Positions 9,175 through 18,265 of a DNA stretch of 64,000 nt are shown in pieces (position 1 is the first letter of the stretch; each line of letters starts with the position of its first letter). The notes below the pieces were generated by a model. The model had not been told where the DNA came from. It was given only the letters and a program-made list of their open reading frames with translations, and ran no database searches. This stretch comes from Candidatus Protochlamydia naegleriophila (GTDB lineage Bacteria; Chlamydiota; Chlamydiia; Chlamydiales; Parachlamydiaceae). Where the stretch lies: NCBI RefSeq assembly GCF_001499655.1, contig NZ_LN879503.1, positions 62,001 through 126,000 on the forward strand. The letters are read 5' to 3'. Made by a program: the position numbers and the translations under genes.

Positions 9175-9355
9175 TAGTCAAATTATGACGCAGATTGTTT
9201 CAATAAGACTCTATGGTCCCTTCATACAAATAATACGAACTGATATTTTAACATCTATCTGTTCTTTTCGCCTTGAGCGAATTAATTTTCCCACGAGAAA
9301 TTAACTCTAAATATACTCAATCCTACGACTTCGAAGTGAAGTAATGAGAATTTGC

Positions 9356-10234
9356 TTAAAGCTCCATTAATTTAGATAGTGTGACTTCTAAGAAATCGGC
9401 TTTGGAATAGATCTTTGATATTCGACCCCGAGCTTTTTTATACCTTTCCTTGAGTTTTATTGTTTCACTATTTTGATGATCCGCCACAAAATGAACAGGA
9501 TCTACAATTAATGGCGAATAATGATAATCATCGAACGGCTTGAGTTTCGCGTGGTAAAAGTCATATTCTTCTTTTAAAGAAGAAAACGGTTTTGATGGTT
9601 TAGCTATTTGGTAAGGGACTCTTGGCAAGTATTTATTGTTGATGAATTGCCTTACCTTTTCCCTTTGATAGAAGAGTTCAGCATTATGTTTTCCATACCC
9701 AAGCAAAATGCCAAGTAAAAGGGGGTTGTGCTTAATTGTTGAGAAAAGGCTTTGCTTTTTTTCTATTTCGCTTAGTAAACCCGTTGGCGTGATATCCTGA
9801 CATAAATATTCTTTAAATGTTTCTAGATGCATTTGAACGGTATCAATGAATAATTGCTTATTGATAAGAACGATGCTTTTTATATTTTCAGACGAGATTT
9901 CTTCGAAAAAAACATAGTGGTTGATTGGAAAGAGGCTCTTATATTTTTCCCATGTTTCCCAATTTTTGCAAAATAGACCGTCCTTGTTGCAACCACTAAG
10001 AAAATTTCCAAGAGGTGCAACGGTGAAATGGCCAGAAAATGAAATAGGTTTGACATCGAATAGTGTGTAAATTAAATGGTCTTTATTCATGAGTTCGAAT
10101 AAAGCTCTTTTCAGAGCTTCTAGATCTTGTGTTGGAATCGTTTTTAATTTTTCACTGATGGGTGATTGTGCATAGGAAATATTATTGAAAAATAAGGTAA
10201 TAATGACGATCCATAAAACTCTAATACCTTTCAC
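9356..10234 (-). CDS. Exported protein of unknown function, paralogue of 12708-13490
   Basis: The 292-residue product starts with GTG at 10234, preceded by AAGAGG. Residues 1-22 form a signal peptide ending YAQ. The mature part contains LLGILLGYGKHNAELF, a signature shared with the plus-strand gene at 12708-13490 (LLGILLGYGRNNAMAF), and a block around VFFEEI...SIVLINKQLF. I know similar proteins from Chlamydiae and Legionella but no function. It is the last gene of a probable minus-strand operon (zinc-finger protein 25 bases upstream). Confidence 0.75.
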   Translation of the reverse strand: MKGIRVLWIVIITLFFNNISYAQSPISEKLKTIPTQDLEALKRALFELMNKDHLIYTLFDVKPISFSGHFTVAPLGNFLSGCNKDGLFCKNWETWEKYKSLFPINHYVFFEEISSENIKSIVLINKQLFIDTVQMHLETFKEYLCQDITPTGLLSEIEKKQSLFSTIKHNPLLLGILLGYGKHNAELFYQREKVRQFINNKYLPRVPYQIAKPSKPFSSLKEEYDFYHAKLKPFDDYHYSPLIVDPVHFVADHQNSETIKLKERYKKARGRISKIYSKADFLEVTLSKLMEL

Positions 10235-10259
10235 TATTACCTCTTGAATTTAATATTTG

Positions 10260-10667
10260 TTATCTTCTTGGTTTTCTAGTTCCACAGATACCACAAAAAT
10301 TTACAGCTTCATAATTTTCATAGCCACAATCGGGATTGGGGCATATCCACGTATCTCCCCAAAAGCCTGCCATAAGGTCCCCTAGAGGAATATATACTCC
10401 ATTTGCGTCAGTTAATAAGTGGGACACGGGAATAAGTATGCTTCTGAAATTCAAGAAAATGTGGCTTTGAGATACATAAATGGAGCCCGGTTTAATGTAG
10501 ATCTTATCATCAATGATTTCACCGATATTCGAAAGATCTTTTTCTAATTCATTTATCAAATTTGCTCTCTTCTGATGAAAAGTAATATTATCGGCTAGCA
10601 AAGTGGGGCAATGAGAAGAGAGTGCGATTAAAATTAAAAACAGAAATTTTTTGAAAATGTTAGTCAT
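10260..10667 (-). CDS. Exported protein with RanBP2/NZF-like zinc finger
   Basis: The 135-residue product has a signal peptide (1-25), a central domain (IGEIIDDKIYIKPGSIYV, then HIFLNF) and a C-terminal finger: W107-x-C109-x4-C114-x3-N118-x6-C125-x2-C128. That spacing fits the RanBP2/NZF consensus W-x-C-x(2-4)-C-x3-N-x6-C-x2-C, a fold that binds ubiquitin or RNA in eukaryotes. The paralogue at 12346-12690 shares the central domain but has a different cysteine pattern. It is followed by the LLGILLGYG-family gene; the same pair order occurs on the plus strand. A host-directed role is inference. A simple bacterial zinc ribbon is the alternative. Confidence 0.7.
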   Translation of the reverse strand: MTNIFKKFLFLILIALSSHCPTLLADNITFHQKRANLINELEKDLSNIGEIIDDKIYIKPGSIYVSQSHIFLNFRSILIPVSHLLTDANGVYIPLGDLMAGFWGDTWICPNPDCGYENYEAVNFCGICGTRKPRR

Positions 10668-10725
10668 GATTTTTTCCTAAAAATTGAAATGGGTTTGAGA
10701 AACTTTTTAGATTCAAAAAGAGGCT

Positions 10726-11304
10726 TCAGAGGCAAAAACCATTTGCATCTGTTCCGTACTTGTGTTTTAAGGCAAGTACGATTTGGTACTCAATTTTAGA
10801 GTTAACTCTGTAGAGTTTTATGCAACTGACCCAAAAGAATGCATCAATAGAAAATGGCAAGGCAATATTTAGCCAGTCTAATGAATCTAACAAAGCTGCT
10901 TGTCCAAGAATTTTGAAAATACTCACAACTAGCACGATTGTTTTGCTGAAAATAACCACCAGTAACCACGCAGTGCCTTTCTTTTTATATGCACAATGAT
11001 AAATTATCCAAGGCCCCGGTGTTACTGCCAAAAATATGATGAGAGGATAGAGAAAGATGTTGAATGTCTGTGAGCGCAGTGTCAACTCCATTAATCCAGT
11101 AAGGGTATTGACTACGGTTAGCACGATGGCGAGGCAAAATGATATTAACCAAATTCTCCTGACTCTTTTCTCGTGCTTAGCGTCAATTTGATCTAAAAAT
11201 GGCTTTATCTCATCGACGGTAAAGGATGGAAGTTTTTGTGCGTAAATGCCATATAAGAGGCTTAACAAGATGAAAAAGGGGAAAATAATGAGAGATGTAT
11301 GCAT
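10726..11304 (-). CDS. Multi-pass inner-membrane protein, unknown
   Basis: The 192-residue product has about five hydrophobic segments (near residues 3-22, 48-72, 80-105, 108-135 and 140-165) and a polar stretch at 25-47 rich in charged residues. AAAGG precedes ATG 11304. It lies between a secreted Sel1 gene and the zinc-finger gene on the same strand, so the four may be co-transcribed. I recognise no family. Confidence 0.6.
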   Translation of the reverse strand: MHTSLIIFPFFILLSLLYGIYAQKLPSFTVDEIKPFLDQIDAKHEKRVRRIWLISFCLAIVLTVVNTLTGLMELTLRSQTFNIFLYPLIIFLAVTPGPWIIYHCAYKKKGTAWLLVVIFSKTIVLVVSIFKILGQAALLDSLDWLNIALPFSIDAFFWVSCIKLYRVNSKIEYQIVLALKHKYGTDANGFCL

Positions 11305-11345
11305 GATACCTTTAAGAGTTGAATTTAACTGATTGCATGGATTGA

Positions 11346-12122
11346 TTATTTGTGACTTTCCAGGATTTCAATAGCGTCTTGATTCCCAGCTTTTGCTAAT
11401 TTAGTTAGTAGATGTTTTGCTTTTTGATAATCTTTGTTGGTTCCAATCCCGTCGATGTAGCATAAGGCTAATTTATACTCTGCTTGCGACATACCCTGTG
11501 GAGCGGTTTTTTTTATCCAATAAAACCCTTGCTCACGATCTTGGTCGATTCCCTCTCCTTGCATAAACATCAATCCAAGCAAATATTGACTGGATTCATA
11601 TCCCCCAATTGCTGATTTCTTGAGCCAATAAGCGCATCTTAAATAGTCCTGAGGAATCGTTTCTCCTCTACCTGTGTAATATAATTGTGATATGAAAAAC
11701 TGAGCTCTTGCATGATCTTTTTTCGACGCCTTATTGAGCCAATAGAGAGCTTTTTCATAGTCGACTGGCATGTGATCAAAGTGTTCGGTGTGATAGTCGG
11801 TATATAACGTACCGAGGAAGAATTGAGCTTCATCTGAGTTGGCTTGCTTCGCAAGAGCAGCTTTTTCAAGCCAGAATTTTGCTTGTTCTAGATCCTTTTC
11901 CATAAAGTATAAATAACCTAGAGGAAGCCATGCGATTTTCTCTCCCTTCTCTGCTAGATATTTAGCATCTTCCAATGCTTCATCATGCCGCCCATCCATT
12001 ATTTTACTCGCAAGGGATCCGCACTTGATGTAGGTCCTTACTTGATATTTTGGGTAAGCATATCCTGAAAATGATGTGCAAAGAAATACGAACAAACATA
12101 AGCGGAGAATAAGAGCATACAT
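11346..12122 (-). CDS. Secreted Sel1-repeat protein
   Basis: The 258-residue product has a signal peptide (1-22) followed by six or seven Sel1-like repeats (YLYFMEKDLEQAKFWLEKAA, LYYTGRGETIPQDY, LMFMQGEGIDQDREQGF, LCYIDGIGTNKDY). It probably acts in the periplasm or outside the cell as a protein-binding scaffold. A decayed duplicate of codons covering most of the repeats sits at 15434-16033, and a related intact gene lies at 54350-55156. The gene heads the minus-strand group ending at 9356. Confidence 0.8.
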   Translation of the reverse strand: MYALILRLCLFVFLCTSFSGYAYPKYQVRTYIKCGSLASKIMDGRHDEALEDAKYLAEKGEKIAWLPLGYLYFMEKDLEQAKFWLEKAALAKQANSDEAQFFLGTLYTDYHTEHFDHMPVDYEKALYWLNKASKKDHARAQFFISQLYYTGRGETIPQDYLRCAYWLKKSAIGGYESSQYLLGLMFMQGEGIDQDREQGFYWIKKTAPQGMSQAEYKLALCYIDGIGTNKDYQKAKHLLTKLAKAGNQDAIEILESHK

Positions 12123-12345
12123 AAACAGCTTGTCATCCTTTTAAATAGTAAAATAATGCAGAATCGATTAAATACATGGGAATGTATGTGTTTTTATGTT
12201 TTTCGTAAACAATAGAATTTTCTTTGAAGAAATGTACGTTGTGGAAAACGTTTCAAAGACCTTGAAGTCAAGATGAGTTTTATTGTTGAGAATTACAATA
12301 AAACTTAAATTTTTAAATTTTTAAATTTTTTATTGGATTAGCCAC

Positions 12346-12690
12346 ATGTTTAAAAGATTATCATGTTTTTTTTATGTTCTCTTCATTTTGATCTCAACGT
12401 TGACATATGCAAATGAACTATCAGAAAGATCAGCTGTTAAAGAAATTGTTGGGAATAAACTCTATTTAAAGCCGACAACAGTGCATATTGCAAATAACGG
12501 CATTTTCTTAAATATTCAGGGAGCTTTAATTCGAGTGAATCATCTTGAAGTGGATGATAAAGGGGTTTATATTGATGCATTAAAAGCTGGTGCTGGTGAT
12601 ATTTTCATGGGTGAATGCCCCGTTTGCCACGATATAACAATTTGTGGTGTATGTACCAATGGTGCGTGCCCGACTAAGCACTGGGATTAA
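12346..12690 (+). CDS. Small exported cysteine-rich protein, paralogue of the NZF-like protein
   Basis: The 114-residue product has a signal peptide (1-22) and the same central domain as 10260-10667 (VKEIVGNKLYLKPTTVHI, GIFLNIQGALIRVNH). The C-terminal 25 residues hold CPVC, CGVC and one further Cys plus a His, a different metal-binding pattern. It is followed after 17 bases by the LLGILLGYG-family gene, mirroring the pair on the opposite strand. The function is unknown. Confidence 0.65.
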   Translation: MFKRLSCFFYVLFILISTLTYANELSERSAVKEIVGNKLYLKPTTVHIANNGIFLNIQGALIRVNHLEVDDKGVYIDALKAGAGDIFMGECPVCHDITICGVCTNGACPTKHWD

Positions 12691-12707
12691 TTACACAAGT
12701 TGAATAG

Positions 12708-13490
12708 ATGTTTAAATATTTTCTTCTCATCCTCGCATTAGTGAGGATGACTTGTTATTCGTTAGAAATTCAGGATATGCCTGAAAAAGATCGTGAGAAG
12801 TTAGAGAGATTTTTCAAGCTCCTAATTACGAGAACCACTCTGGGATATACTTTGTGTGGCGATAAACCCTGCTCTATAGAATCCGCTCCTAATCTTTCTA
12901 AAATACCTTCCAGATATGCTGTAAATATATTCTTTAAGTATCACGGGTACGCTACGCTTGTTCAGGGAATAGAGGCGTGGAATAGATATGCACATCATTT
13001 TCCTTCCACTCGTTTTGTTTTCCGTTATGTGCAAGCCTACAATACCTTAGTACTGATTAATAAGAATGCGGCAAGAAGAGTCATAGAAGAAAACATAGAT
13101 CTGTTTCAGAAGCTAACGAGTAGCTCTAAATCAGCGGATGAATATCTTGATGAAGTCTGTTTTCCTTTTGATGAGACTAAAGACTATTTAATTAAGCGAA
13201 ACATTACCCTTTTAGGCATTTTGCTTGGGTATGGTCGAAATAATGCGATGGCTTTCGAACATAAATGTTATTTCCTCAATTTAAAGAGATTCGAGTTGGA
13301 TAATAGCTATCAACCACTAGGTTCAATTTTAAATCCAGGATTTGTGTGTATTGAGAATGGGACAAACACTAAGGAAAATGAAAAGATTAAAATAACATTG
13401 AGGCAGGCTAAACAAAACATCAAAGCTACATTTAGATCTAATCATTACTTTGAAGTAGCTATTACTGAATTTACCGGTAAAAATTTCTGA
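12708..13490 (+). CDS. Exported protein of unknown function, paralogue of 9356-10234
   Basis: The 260-residue product has a short signal peptide (1-18), two cysteines in GDKPC and YTLCG near residue 48, and the LLGILLGYGRNNAMAF signature at about residue 165-180. Overall order matches the minus-strand paralogue, but the C-terminal part is shorter. It is probably co-transcribed with the preceding gene. Together they form an inverted duplication of a two-gene unit around a central membrane protein and Sel1 gene. Confidence 0.7.
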   Translation: MFKYFLLILALVRMTCYSLEIQDMPEKDREKLERFFKLLITRTTLGYTLCGDKPCSIESAPNLSKIPSRYAVNIFFKYHGYATLVQGIEAWNRYAHHFPSTRFVFRYVQAYNTLVLINKNAARRVIEENIDLFQKLTSSSKSADEYLDEVCFPFDETKDYLIKRNITLLGILLGYGRNNAMAFEHKCYFLNLKRFELDNSYQPLGSILNPGFVCIENGTNTKENEKIKITLRQAKQNIKATFRSNHYFEVAITEFTGKNF

Positions 13491-13588
13491 GTTCTACTTC
13501 TTTGATTTGATCGTCAGCGATTACTTGAATTAAAAAATCTTAAGATGTTTAGATCTAAACATCTTAAATGAAATAAAAAGGAATAAAA

Positions 13589-13987
13589 ATGAAGATTGTT
13601 TGTTTCGGCTTTTTGCTAATGTGTGCGTTAGGTTTAACAAGTCTTATTGCTAATGAAGGTGATTTTATGGTGATTTGAAATGATCAGGCCTCTTTAAGTT
13701 ATCAAGATAAGAGTATTTTAGAAGCTATAAAACACCTGGACAAAGCATGCCTTCTTTCTAAATCTATTGAGAATCTTGAGATACAAGAATCTGTATGTGG
13801 TCAACTGAGGGCGTGTATAAATTGCTTAAAGAAGGAGCTTTTTGCTGGGAATTATGATAATGCTAAAGCAACATCTCTAACATTATATGAAAATTTAGGA
13901 GAAATTCTTGCGGATTTTCAAAATATCCAGTTAAGAGATGACATTTCGCATTGTGTAACTGATATGATGGATGTTTTTGAGGAATAG
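13589..13987 (+). pseudogene. Small exported protein with in-frame TGA
   Basis: After AAAAAGGAA, ATG 13589 opens a frame with a typical signal peptide (MKIVCFGFLLMCALGL...) that meets TGA at 13676-13678 (codon 30) and then stays open for 102 codons to TAG 13985. The downstream part has regularly spaced cysteines and looks like real coding sequence. A single point mutation separates signal peptide from mature domain. The gene follows the 12346/12708 pair and may belong to the same exported group. Confidence 0.6.
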
Positions 13988-14071
13988 TCATAGTACCAAG
14001 CTTATTATGTGGATTTGCTAGCATTGTAATCTGCCTCAGCTTCTCAGTTTTTCTAGAATAGGTGCCCAGTT

Positions 14072-14303
14072 TTGGCGCGAAGACTTAGCGCGATTAGCCA
14101 GGCACATCAAGTTGCAAGCGTTGATTTTAATAGGAAACATCCAGCTATTCAAGAAACATGGAAGGGTATTAGAAACACTCATGGGACTGCTCAAAAAGGA
14201 AAGGAGCCTATTTTAATTGAAGATCTTAGAAGAATGGTTGATGCCATACAGATTGAATCGGGAGGCAAGGAAAGGTTGATAGGGTTTAGGGATAAAGCCT
14301 GAT
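14072..14303 (+). pseudogene. Internal fragment of the tyrosine recombinase
   Basis: The translated segment from ARRLSAISQAH to LIGFRDKA matches residues 102-175 of the complete recombinase at 22580-23620 with few changes. Neither end is a natural gene end. The right end lies inside the 3' end of the truncated AbiEii-like gene, so this is the breakpoint that removed that gene's C-terminus. Confidence 0.85.
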
Positions 14304-14699
14304 TCCGCCGCTTCTATACTTATCGTCATCAAATACCGTATCGCGCTCACTTTTTAAAATTCCGTCTATTTTGATGTTTTGCGCAAGCCAATCATAAAAA
14401 TGTCGGCGACTATCCCTATGAATGTCTTTATTTTGATTTCGTCCTACATAAACGGATATTTCTTTAGGTGGTTCTATGAGTATGTCTATGTCCTCAGAAA
14501 AGCGTTGGATGAGATTGTACCCTTTAGAAAGAGAAGTCCCTCCCTTCATTTGAAAATCCAGACCCTGACTTTGAAGTCCGTACAGACAATGCATTATCCA
14601 ATAATCCTTAACTATAAGAACAGGGCTGATGGACAATTCATTTGATAAAATCAATATGAGGTCGTTGAAATTTGGGTGATTATGCAAATAGTCGGTCAT
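14286..14699 (-). pseudogene. AbiEii-like nucleotidyltransferase toxin, C-terminally truncated
   Basis: The 137 residues carry the nucleotidyltransferase core of the AbiEii/AbiGii toxin family: K52-G-G-T-S-L-S-K and the acidic motif E69-D-I-D72. Full members are near 290 residues, so the C-terminal half is missing, replaced by the recombinase fragment. The gene follows its antitoxin with a 3-base gap, the usual AbiE order. The toxin is probably inactive; the antitoxin remains intact. Confidence 0.75.
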
Positions 14700-14702
14700 T
14701 GT

Positions 14703-15278
14703 CTATATTTCCGCGATGGATTTGAGCTCTTTTTTTGCGCGTACTCCACCATATTTTAAAAGCGCATTTTTAAGGTGTTCTTGATTCATTGATTGTGCTT
14801 TTGTCTTTACAAGGCTTAAGACCCGTTCTCGATCTTCAGCCAATTGATCGATATGATTTACAAGATCAACCAGTAAAAATTCTTCACAGAGATCTGATGG
14901 AAAATGGTGTTTTAAGACAAACCGAAAATCTCGCATTCCAAATTGAAAGACACCATGGCGTTTATGATTGTATACGATAGTTTCATTATAGAGCTGAGTG
15001 GTTCCAACTCCTAAGCTGTTATAGGCGTTGGGAGTCATCAGAAGAAATCTATCATCCTTTAGGAAAGCTTTTACAAGTTCATCATCATTTGGAGGAACGG
15101 GTCCAAACGGAGATTCTTTCGGACAATAGTACATTCCACCTGATAGCTTAAGTAGAGCTTTTTCTTCTTGAAGCTGATTCAAATGCCGATCAACAGCATT
15201 TGACCATTTTTTGATATCTGATCGTCTATAGACTTGCCCAGGATTCAGGTGAGTTCTGATTTCTTGTAATGCTGTCAT
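14703..15278 (-). CDS. AbiEi-like antitoxin (type IV TA)
   Basis: The 191-residue product is predicted to be a winged-helix transcriptional repressor of the DUF6088/AbiEi type: an N-terminal DNA-binding half (RSDIKKWSNAVDRHLNQLQ, ALLKLSGGMYYCP) and a C-terminal half that neutralises toxin action. ATG 15278 is preceded by AGGAGG eight bases away; an upstream in-frame start at 15311 has no such site. It is directly followed by the truncated AbiEii-like gene. In known AbiE systems the antitoxin represses its own promoter. Confidence 0.7.
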   Translation of the reverse strand: MTALQEIRTHLNPGQVYRRSDIKKWSNAVDRHLNQLQEEKALLKLSGGMYYCPKESPFGPVPPNDDELVKAFLKDDRFLLMTPNAYNSLGVGTTQLYNETIVYNHKRHGVFQFGMRDFRFVLKHHFPSDLCEEFLLVDLVNHIDQLAEDRERVLSLVKTKAQSMNQEHLKNALLKYGGVRAKKELKSIAEI

Positions 15279-15433
15279 TTCGTTGTCCTCCTGTAATTTA
15301 GTATACCACAATCTCGGAATATTGCAAAAATTTTAATGTAAAAATCATGCAAATGACGATTTGGGGAAATACTGTAATACAATAACATTGTCAATCTGTC
15401 ATGCGACATTACTTTACATAAATGTTCTAACCT

Positions 15434-16033
15434 TCGATAATCTTTGTTGGTTCCAATCCCGTCGATGTAGCATAAGGCTAATTTATACTCTGCTTGCGAC
15501 ATACCATGTTGAGCGGCTTTTTTTATCCAATAAAACCCTTGCTCACGATCTTGGTCGATTCCCTCTCCTTGCATAAACATCAATCCAAGCAAATATTGAC
15601 TGGATTCATATCCCCCAATTGCTGATTTCTTGAGCCAATAAGCGCATCTTAAATAGTCCTGAGGAATCGTTTCTCCTCTACCTGTGTAATATAATTGTGA
15701 TATGAAAAACTGAGCTCTTGCATGATCTTTTTTCGACGCCTTATTGAGCCAATAGAGAGCTTTTTCATAGTCAACTGGCATGTGATCAAAGTGTTCGGTG
15801 TGATAGTCGGTATATAACGTACCGAGGAAGAATTGAGCTTCATCTGAGTTGGCTTGCCCTCCAAGAGCCGCTTTTTCAAGCCAGAATTTTGCTTGTTCTA
15901 GATCCTTTCCATAAAGTATAAATAACCTAGAGGAAGCCATGCGATTTTCTCTCCCTTCTCTGCTAGATATTTAGCATCTTCCAATGCTTCATCATGTCGC
16001 CCATCCAGTATTTTACTCGCAAGGGATCCGCAC
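15434..16033 (-). pseudogene. Truncated duplicate of the secreted Sel1 gene
   Basis: About 600 bases match 11427-12019 almost exactly. Both ends are missing (no signal peptide, last repeat lost) and one T is deleted near 15907, breaking the frame. The copy borders the AbiE module and sequence containing TGAGCTGACCCC, a motif that recurs at other breakpoints (21190, 24380). Confidence 0.85.
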
Positions 16034-16442
16034 TATTTTGAGCTGACCCCTACTTGTCTTCTTGGAATCTCAGGTTGATTCTCAACCTCCTTTACGTCAG
16101 TATTTTAATACTAGGGAAACTATAAACGTTGTTTGGGTCGTATCTATCATGAAGGCGAAAGATATAAAAGTGGGAGAGGGTATTGTTGGATTTGATTCCA
16201 AAATCTAATGTTATTTCAGACCTATTCTTAAGGGTCTTCACATCCTAAAAGGCATGCTTTTATGAGGGCTTTGTCGATGCCATTAATGAGAAATTCGGAA
16301 AAGCACGATGGAATCGTTTTAAATATTATCAGACGTAGTATGTTAAGGCATGCAGCTTAATATCACACGTCTTCGTTTCGTTTATTTCGTTTAGGTTGTA
16401 TAATTAAATTATGATACCATCTATAATAGCAAGGAGGTATAT
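16034..16442. other. Gene-free junction stretch
   Basis: No coding frame of substance is seen. The left end begins TTTTGAGCTGACCCC, matching junction sequence at about 21190 and, inverted, at about 24380, so it is probably the end of an unidentified mobile element. Confidence 0.5.
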
Positions 16443-16901
16443 ATGGCCACTCTTTTACAAGAAACCAGCCCCGTTTTACCTAAAGAGCATGATATCAGTT
16501 TGGCTAAACAATCTAGCCGTGAACTAGCCGCTATTTTACCAAAAAAAGAAAAGGACCTTTCTATAAAGATAGAGAATAGTGAATCAAGCATTACTCTACC
16601 TTTTTCAGTTGTAAAACTGTTGGTTGGGATTCTTTCTGAAATGGCCGAGGGTAATGCTGTTACCCTAATTCCTATTCATGCTGAATTGACAACTCAAGAA
16701 GCTGCCAACCTATTGAATGTCTCTCGCCCTTATTTAATTAAGCTATTAAAAAAAGGGGAAATTCCTTTTCACTTTGTCGGTACACATAGACGAGTTTTAT
16801 TTACTGATCTTAAGGAGTTTAAAGAAAAATCAGATAAAACAAGTCAACAAGCTTTGGAAGAGTTGACTAATCAAGCTCAAGAACTTGATATGGGTTATTA
16901 A
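16443..16901 (+). CDS. Antitoxin with excisionase-type helix-turn-helix, partner of a PIN toxin
   Basis: The 152-residue product has a disordered N-terminus and an excisionase-like DNA-binding domain at about residues 85-130 (ELTTQEAANLLNVSRPYLIKL, IPFHFVGTHRRVLF). Such proteins pair with PIN-domain RNase toxins. A strong AAGGAGG precedes ATG 16443, and its stop overlaps the start of a PIN remnant (TAATG). It probably represses its own promoter. The antitoxin is complete while the toxin is broken. Confidence 0.75.
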   Translation: MATLLQETSPVLPKEHDISLAKQSSRELAAILPKKEKDLSIKIENSESSITLPFSVVKLLVGILSEMAEGNAVTLIPIHAELTTQEAANLLNVSRPYLIKLLKKGEIPFHFVGTHRRVLFTDLKEFKEKSDKTSQQALEELTNQAQELDMGY

Positions 16902-17032
16902 TGTATTCTAATTTCACTGTTATACTTGATGCTTGTGTACTATATCCGGCTCAGATAAGAGATTTACTTCTACAGCTTGCTTCTTGGGGTTTATTTAGAA
17001 CTCGCTGTACTAGAAAATCGGATCTCATTTAA
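16901..17032 (+). pseudogene. PIN-domain toxin, N-terminal remnant
   Basis: Forty-three codons remain: VILDACVLYPAQIRDLLLQL carries the first catalytic Asp of the PIN RNase fold, then the frame ends where Tn3 sequence begins. The start overlaps the antitoxin stop by one base, the normal operon structure of this TA type. The remaining acidic residues are missing, so it is inactive. Confidence 0.75.
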
Positions 17033-17035
17033 GAA

Positions 17036-17340
17036 CTGATATTTTGGATTTTAGACGAATTATCTTCGAGTTCTTTTTGGCCAATCATAAAAGGTTTGAA
17101 TTCGCCTTTTTCCATCACCTTACTTTGTCGCCAAACATAATCGTCTGTCAAATTTATGTGTTCCCAACCAAGTGGAGATAAATGTTTGAGTAGACTCTCA
17201 TTGATTGTTTAACGATTGTCTTTCAAGTGCTGGATTATTCGCTCTAAATATACAGTGTTCCATAGAACGATTGCAGCTATCACAAGATTAAGATGAGAAG
17301 TTCGATAACGCTAGTTTTCGAAGCTGTGATCGCGCATTTC
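17036..17340 (-). pseudogene. Tn3-family transposase, C-terminal fragment
   Basis: Minus-strand translation gives [20 protein letters not shown] followed by YLER and [17 protein letters not shown], the typical end of Tn3-family TnpA. Two in-frame stops (after SFEN and KDNR) show decay. It continues the fragment at 20374-20900, so the intervening 3 kb was inserted or rearranged. Confidence 0.85.
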
Positions 17341-17420
17341 GCCAATTAGATAAACTTCAAACTCAGGTTACTAACACGGTTAAACTATAAGTATGGTAAA
17401 ACCATGTTACCAGAATTATG

Positions 17421-18131
17421 TTAACGCTTGTCTTTTTCTTTGTTCTTATCTTCTTCAGATTTGGAAGCATAGCCATCAATAGCGAAGTTAACGCCACCAA
17501 TCACTAAAGCTTCTCCATAGGTAATGCAAGGTTGAATCTTTAGTAAGACACCAACACCACATAAGAATCCGCCAGCTAGCATCATGGAAATACCAACCGC
17601 CAGCTTAACAGGAAGCTCTTTCATTTCTTTGTCGTCTTTATCTTCCTTGTCATGACCATGAGCTGCTAGATAAGAGAATTCAAAATCCTCAAAGGTCATA
17701 CCAGGAGGAGAGTCTTGAATGTACGCGGCCATGCACATAGCGCGCTGATGAGCTTTCTTCTCTTTTTTCTTGATGTACTTCCTAACAGCTTGAATGTCTT
17801 TATTAGGAATCTTGTTGCCAGCTTGTTTTTTAAGCTCTTTTTCAGCTTTGTCAAGCTCTTGGTCAATATTGATTTTAACACCTGAGTACGCTTCAGTCTC
17901 CACTTTGATTTCAAAAACGGTATCCAATAACTTAGTGACGTCTTGTCTGTCTTTGTACTTCCAGGCTTTGTCGACCAAGTCTTTCATCTTCAAAGCAAAG
18001 GTAATATCATTCATCCCAATATTAATTTGTGCGTAAGCGGGGGAAGGGTTTACGACGGCCAGCGAAAAAGTAACAAGTACACTAGATAGAAGTAGCTTGT
18101 TAAAAGTAGCAGACTTATAAAGGCTAACCAT
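17421..18131 (-). CDS. Exported protein with C-terminal hydrophobic hairpin
   Basis: The 236-residue product has a signal peptide (1-35, ending AYAQ), a lysine-rich middle with coiled-coil potential (LDKAEKELKKQ, YIKKKEKKAHQR) and two hydrophobic stretches near 178-197 and 200-222, then a charged tail. I do not recognise it. It lies inside a broken Tn3 element, upstream of tnpR on the same strand, and may be transposon cargo. The start overlaps the next small membrane gene by 82 bases. Confidence 0.55.
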   Translation of the reverse strand: MVSLYKSATFNKLLLSSVLVTFSLAVVNPSPAYAQINIGMNDITFALKMKDLVDKAWKYKDRQDVTKLLDTVFEIKVETEAYSGVKINIDQELDKAEKELKKQAGNKIPNKDIQAVRKYIKKKEKKAHQRAMCMAAYIQDSPPGMTFEDFEFSYLAAHGHDKEDKDDKEMKELPVKLAVGISMMLAGGFLCGVGVLLKIQPCITYGEALVIGGVNFAIDGYASKSEEDKNKEKDKR

Positions 18132-18265
18132 AATGCAGCTCGCTTTGTTGTTTTGTTGGGTTTAATTCCTATCTTTTCTAAAAATGCAAAAACCTGCCTA
18201 TGTAAAGATGACGAGAACAACAAAGCTATCGCTATAATGATAGCCGTATTAGTAAAGTGAAGCAT
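18050..18265 (-). CDS. Possible small membrane protein
   Basis: The 71-residue frame encodes two hydrophobic segments (residues 6-22 and 44-67) separated by a basic loop (KIGIKPNKTTKR). It overlaps the signal-peptide region of the exported gene in another frame, so one of the two starts may be wrong. No family is recognised. Confidence 0.35.
   Translation of the reverse strand: MLHFTNTAIIIAIALLFSSSLHRQVFAFLEKIGIKPNKTTKRAALWLAFISLLLLTSYFYLVYLLLFRWPS

Noticed and set aside
12303-12332. AT-rich direct repeats (AAATTTTT) as a replication origin
   Set aside because: Only three short units occur in a promoter region between divergent genes, with no iterons or DnaA boxes nearby; ordinary AT-rich spacer is sufficient.
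16402-16440. Promoter with TATAAT just before the HTH antitoxin gene
   Set aside because: The box is so close to the ribosome-binding site that transcription would start within it, and no matching -35 box is at proper distance.
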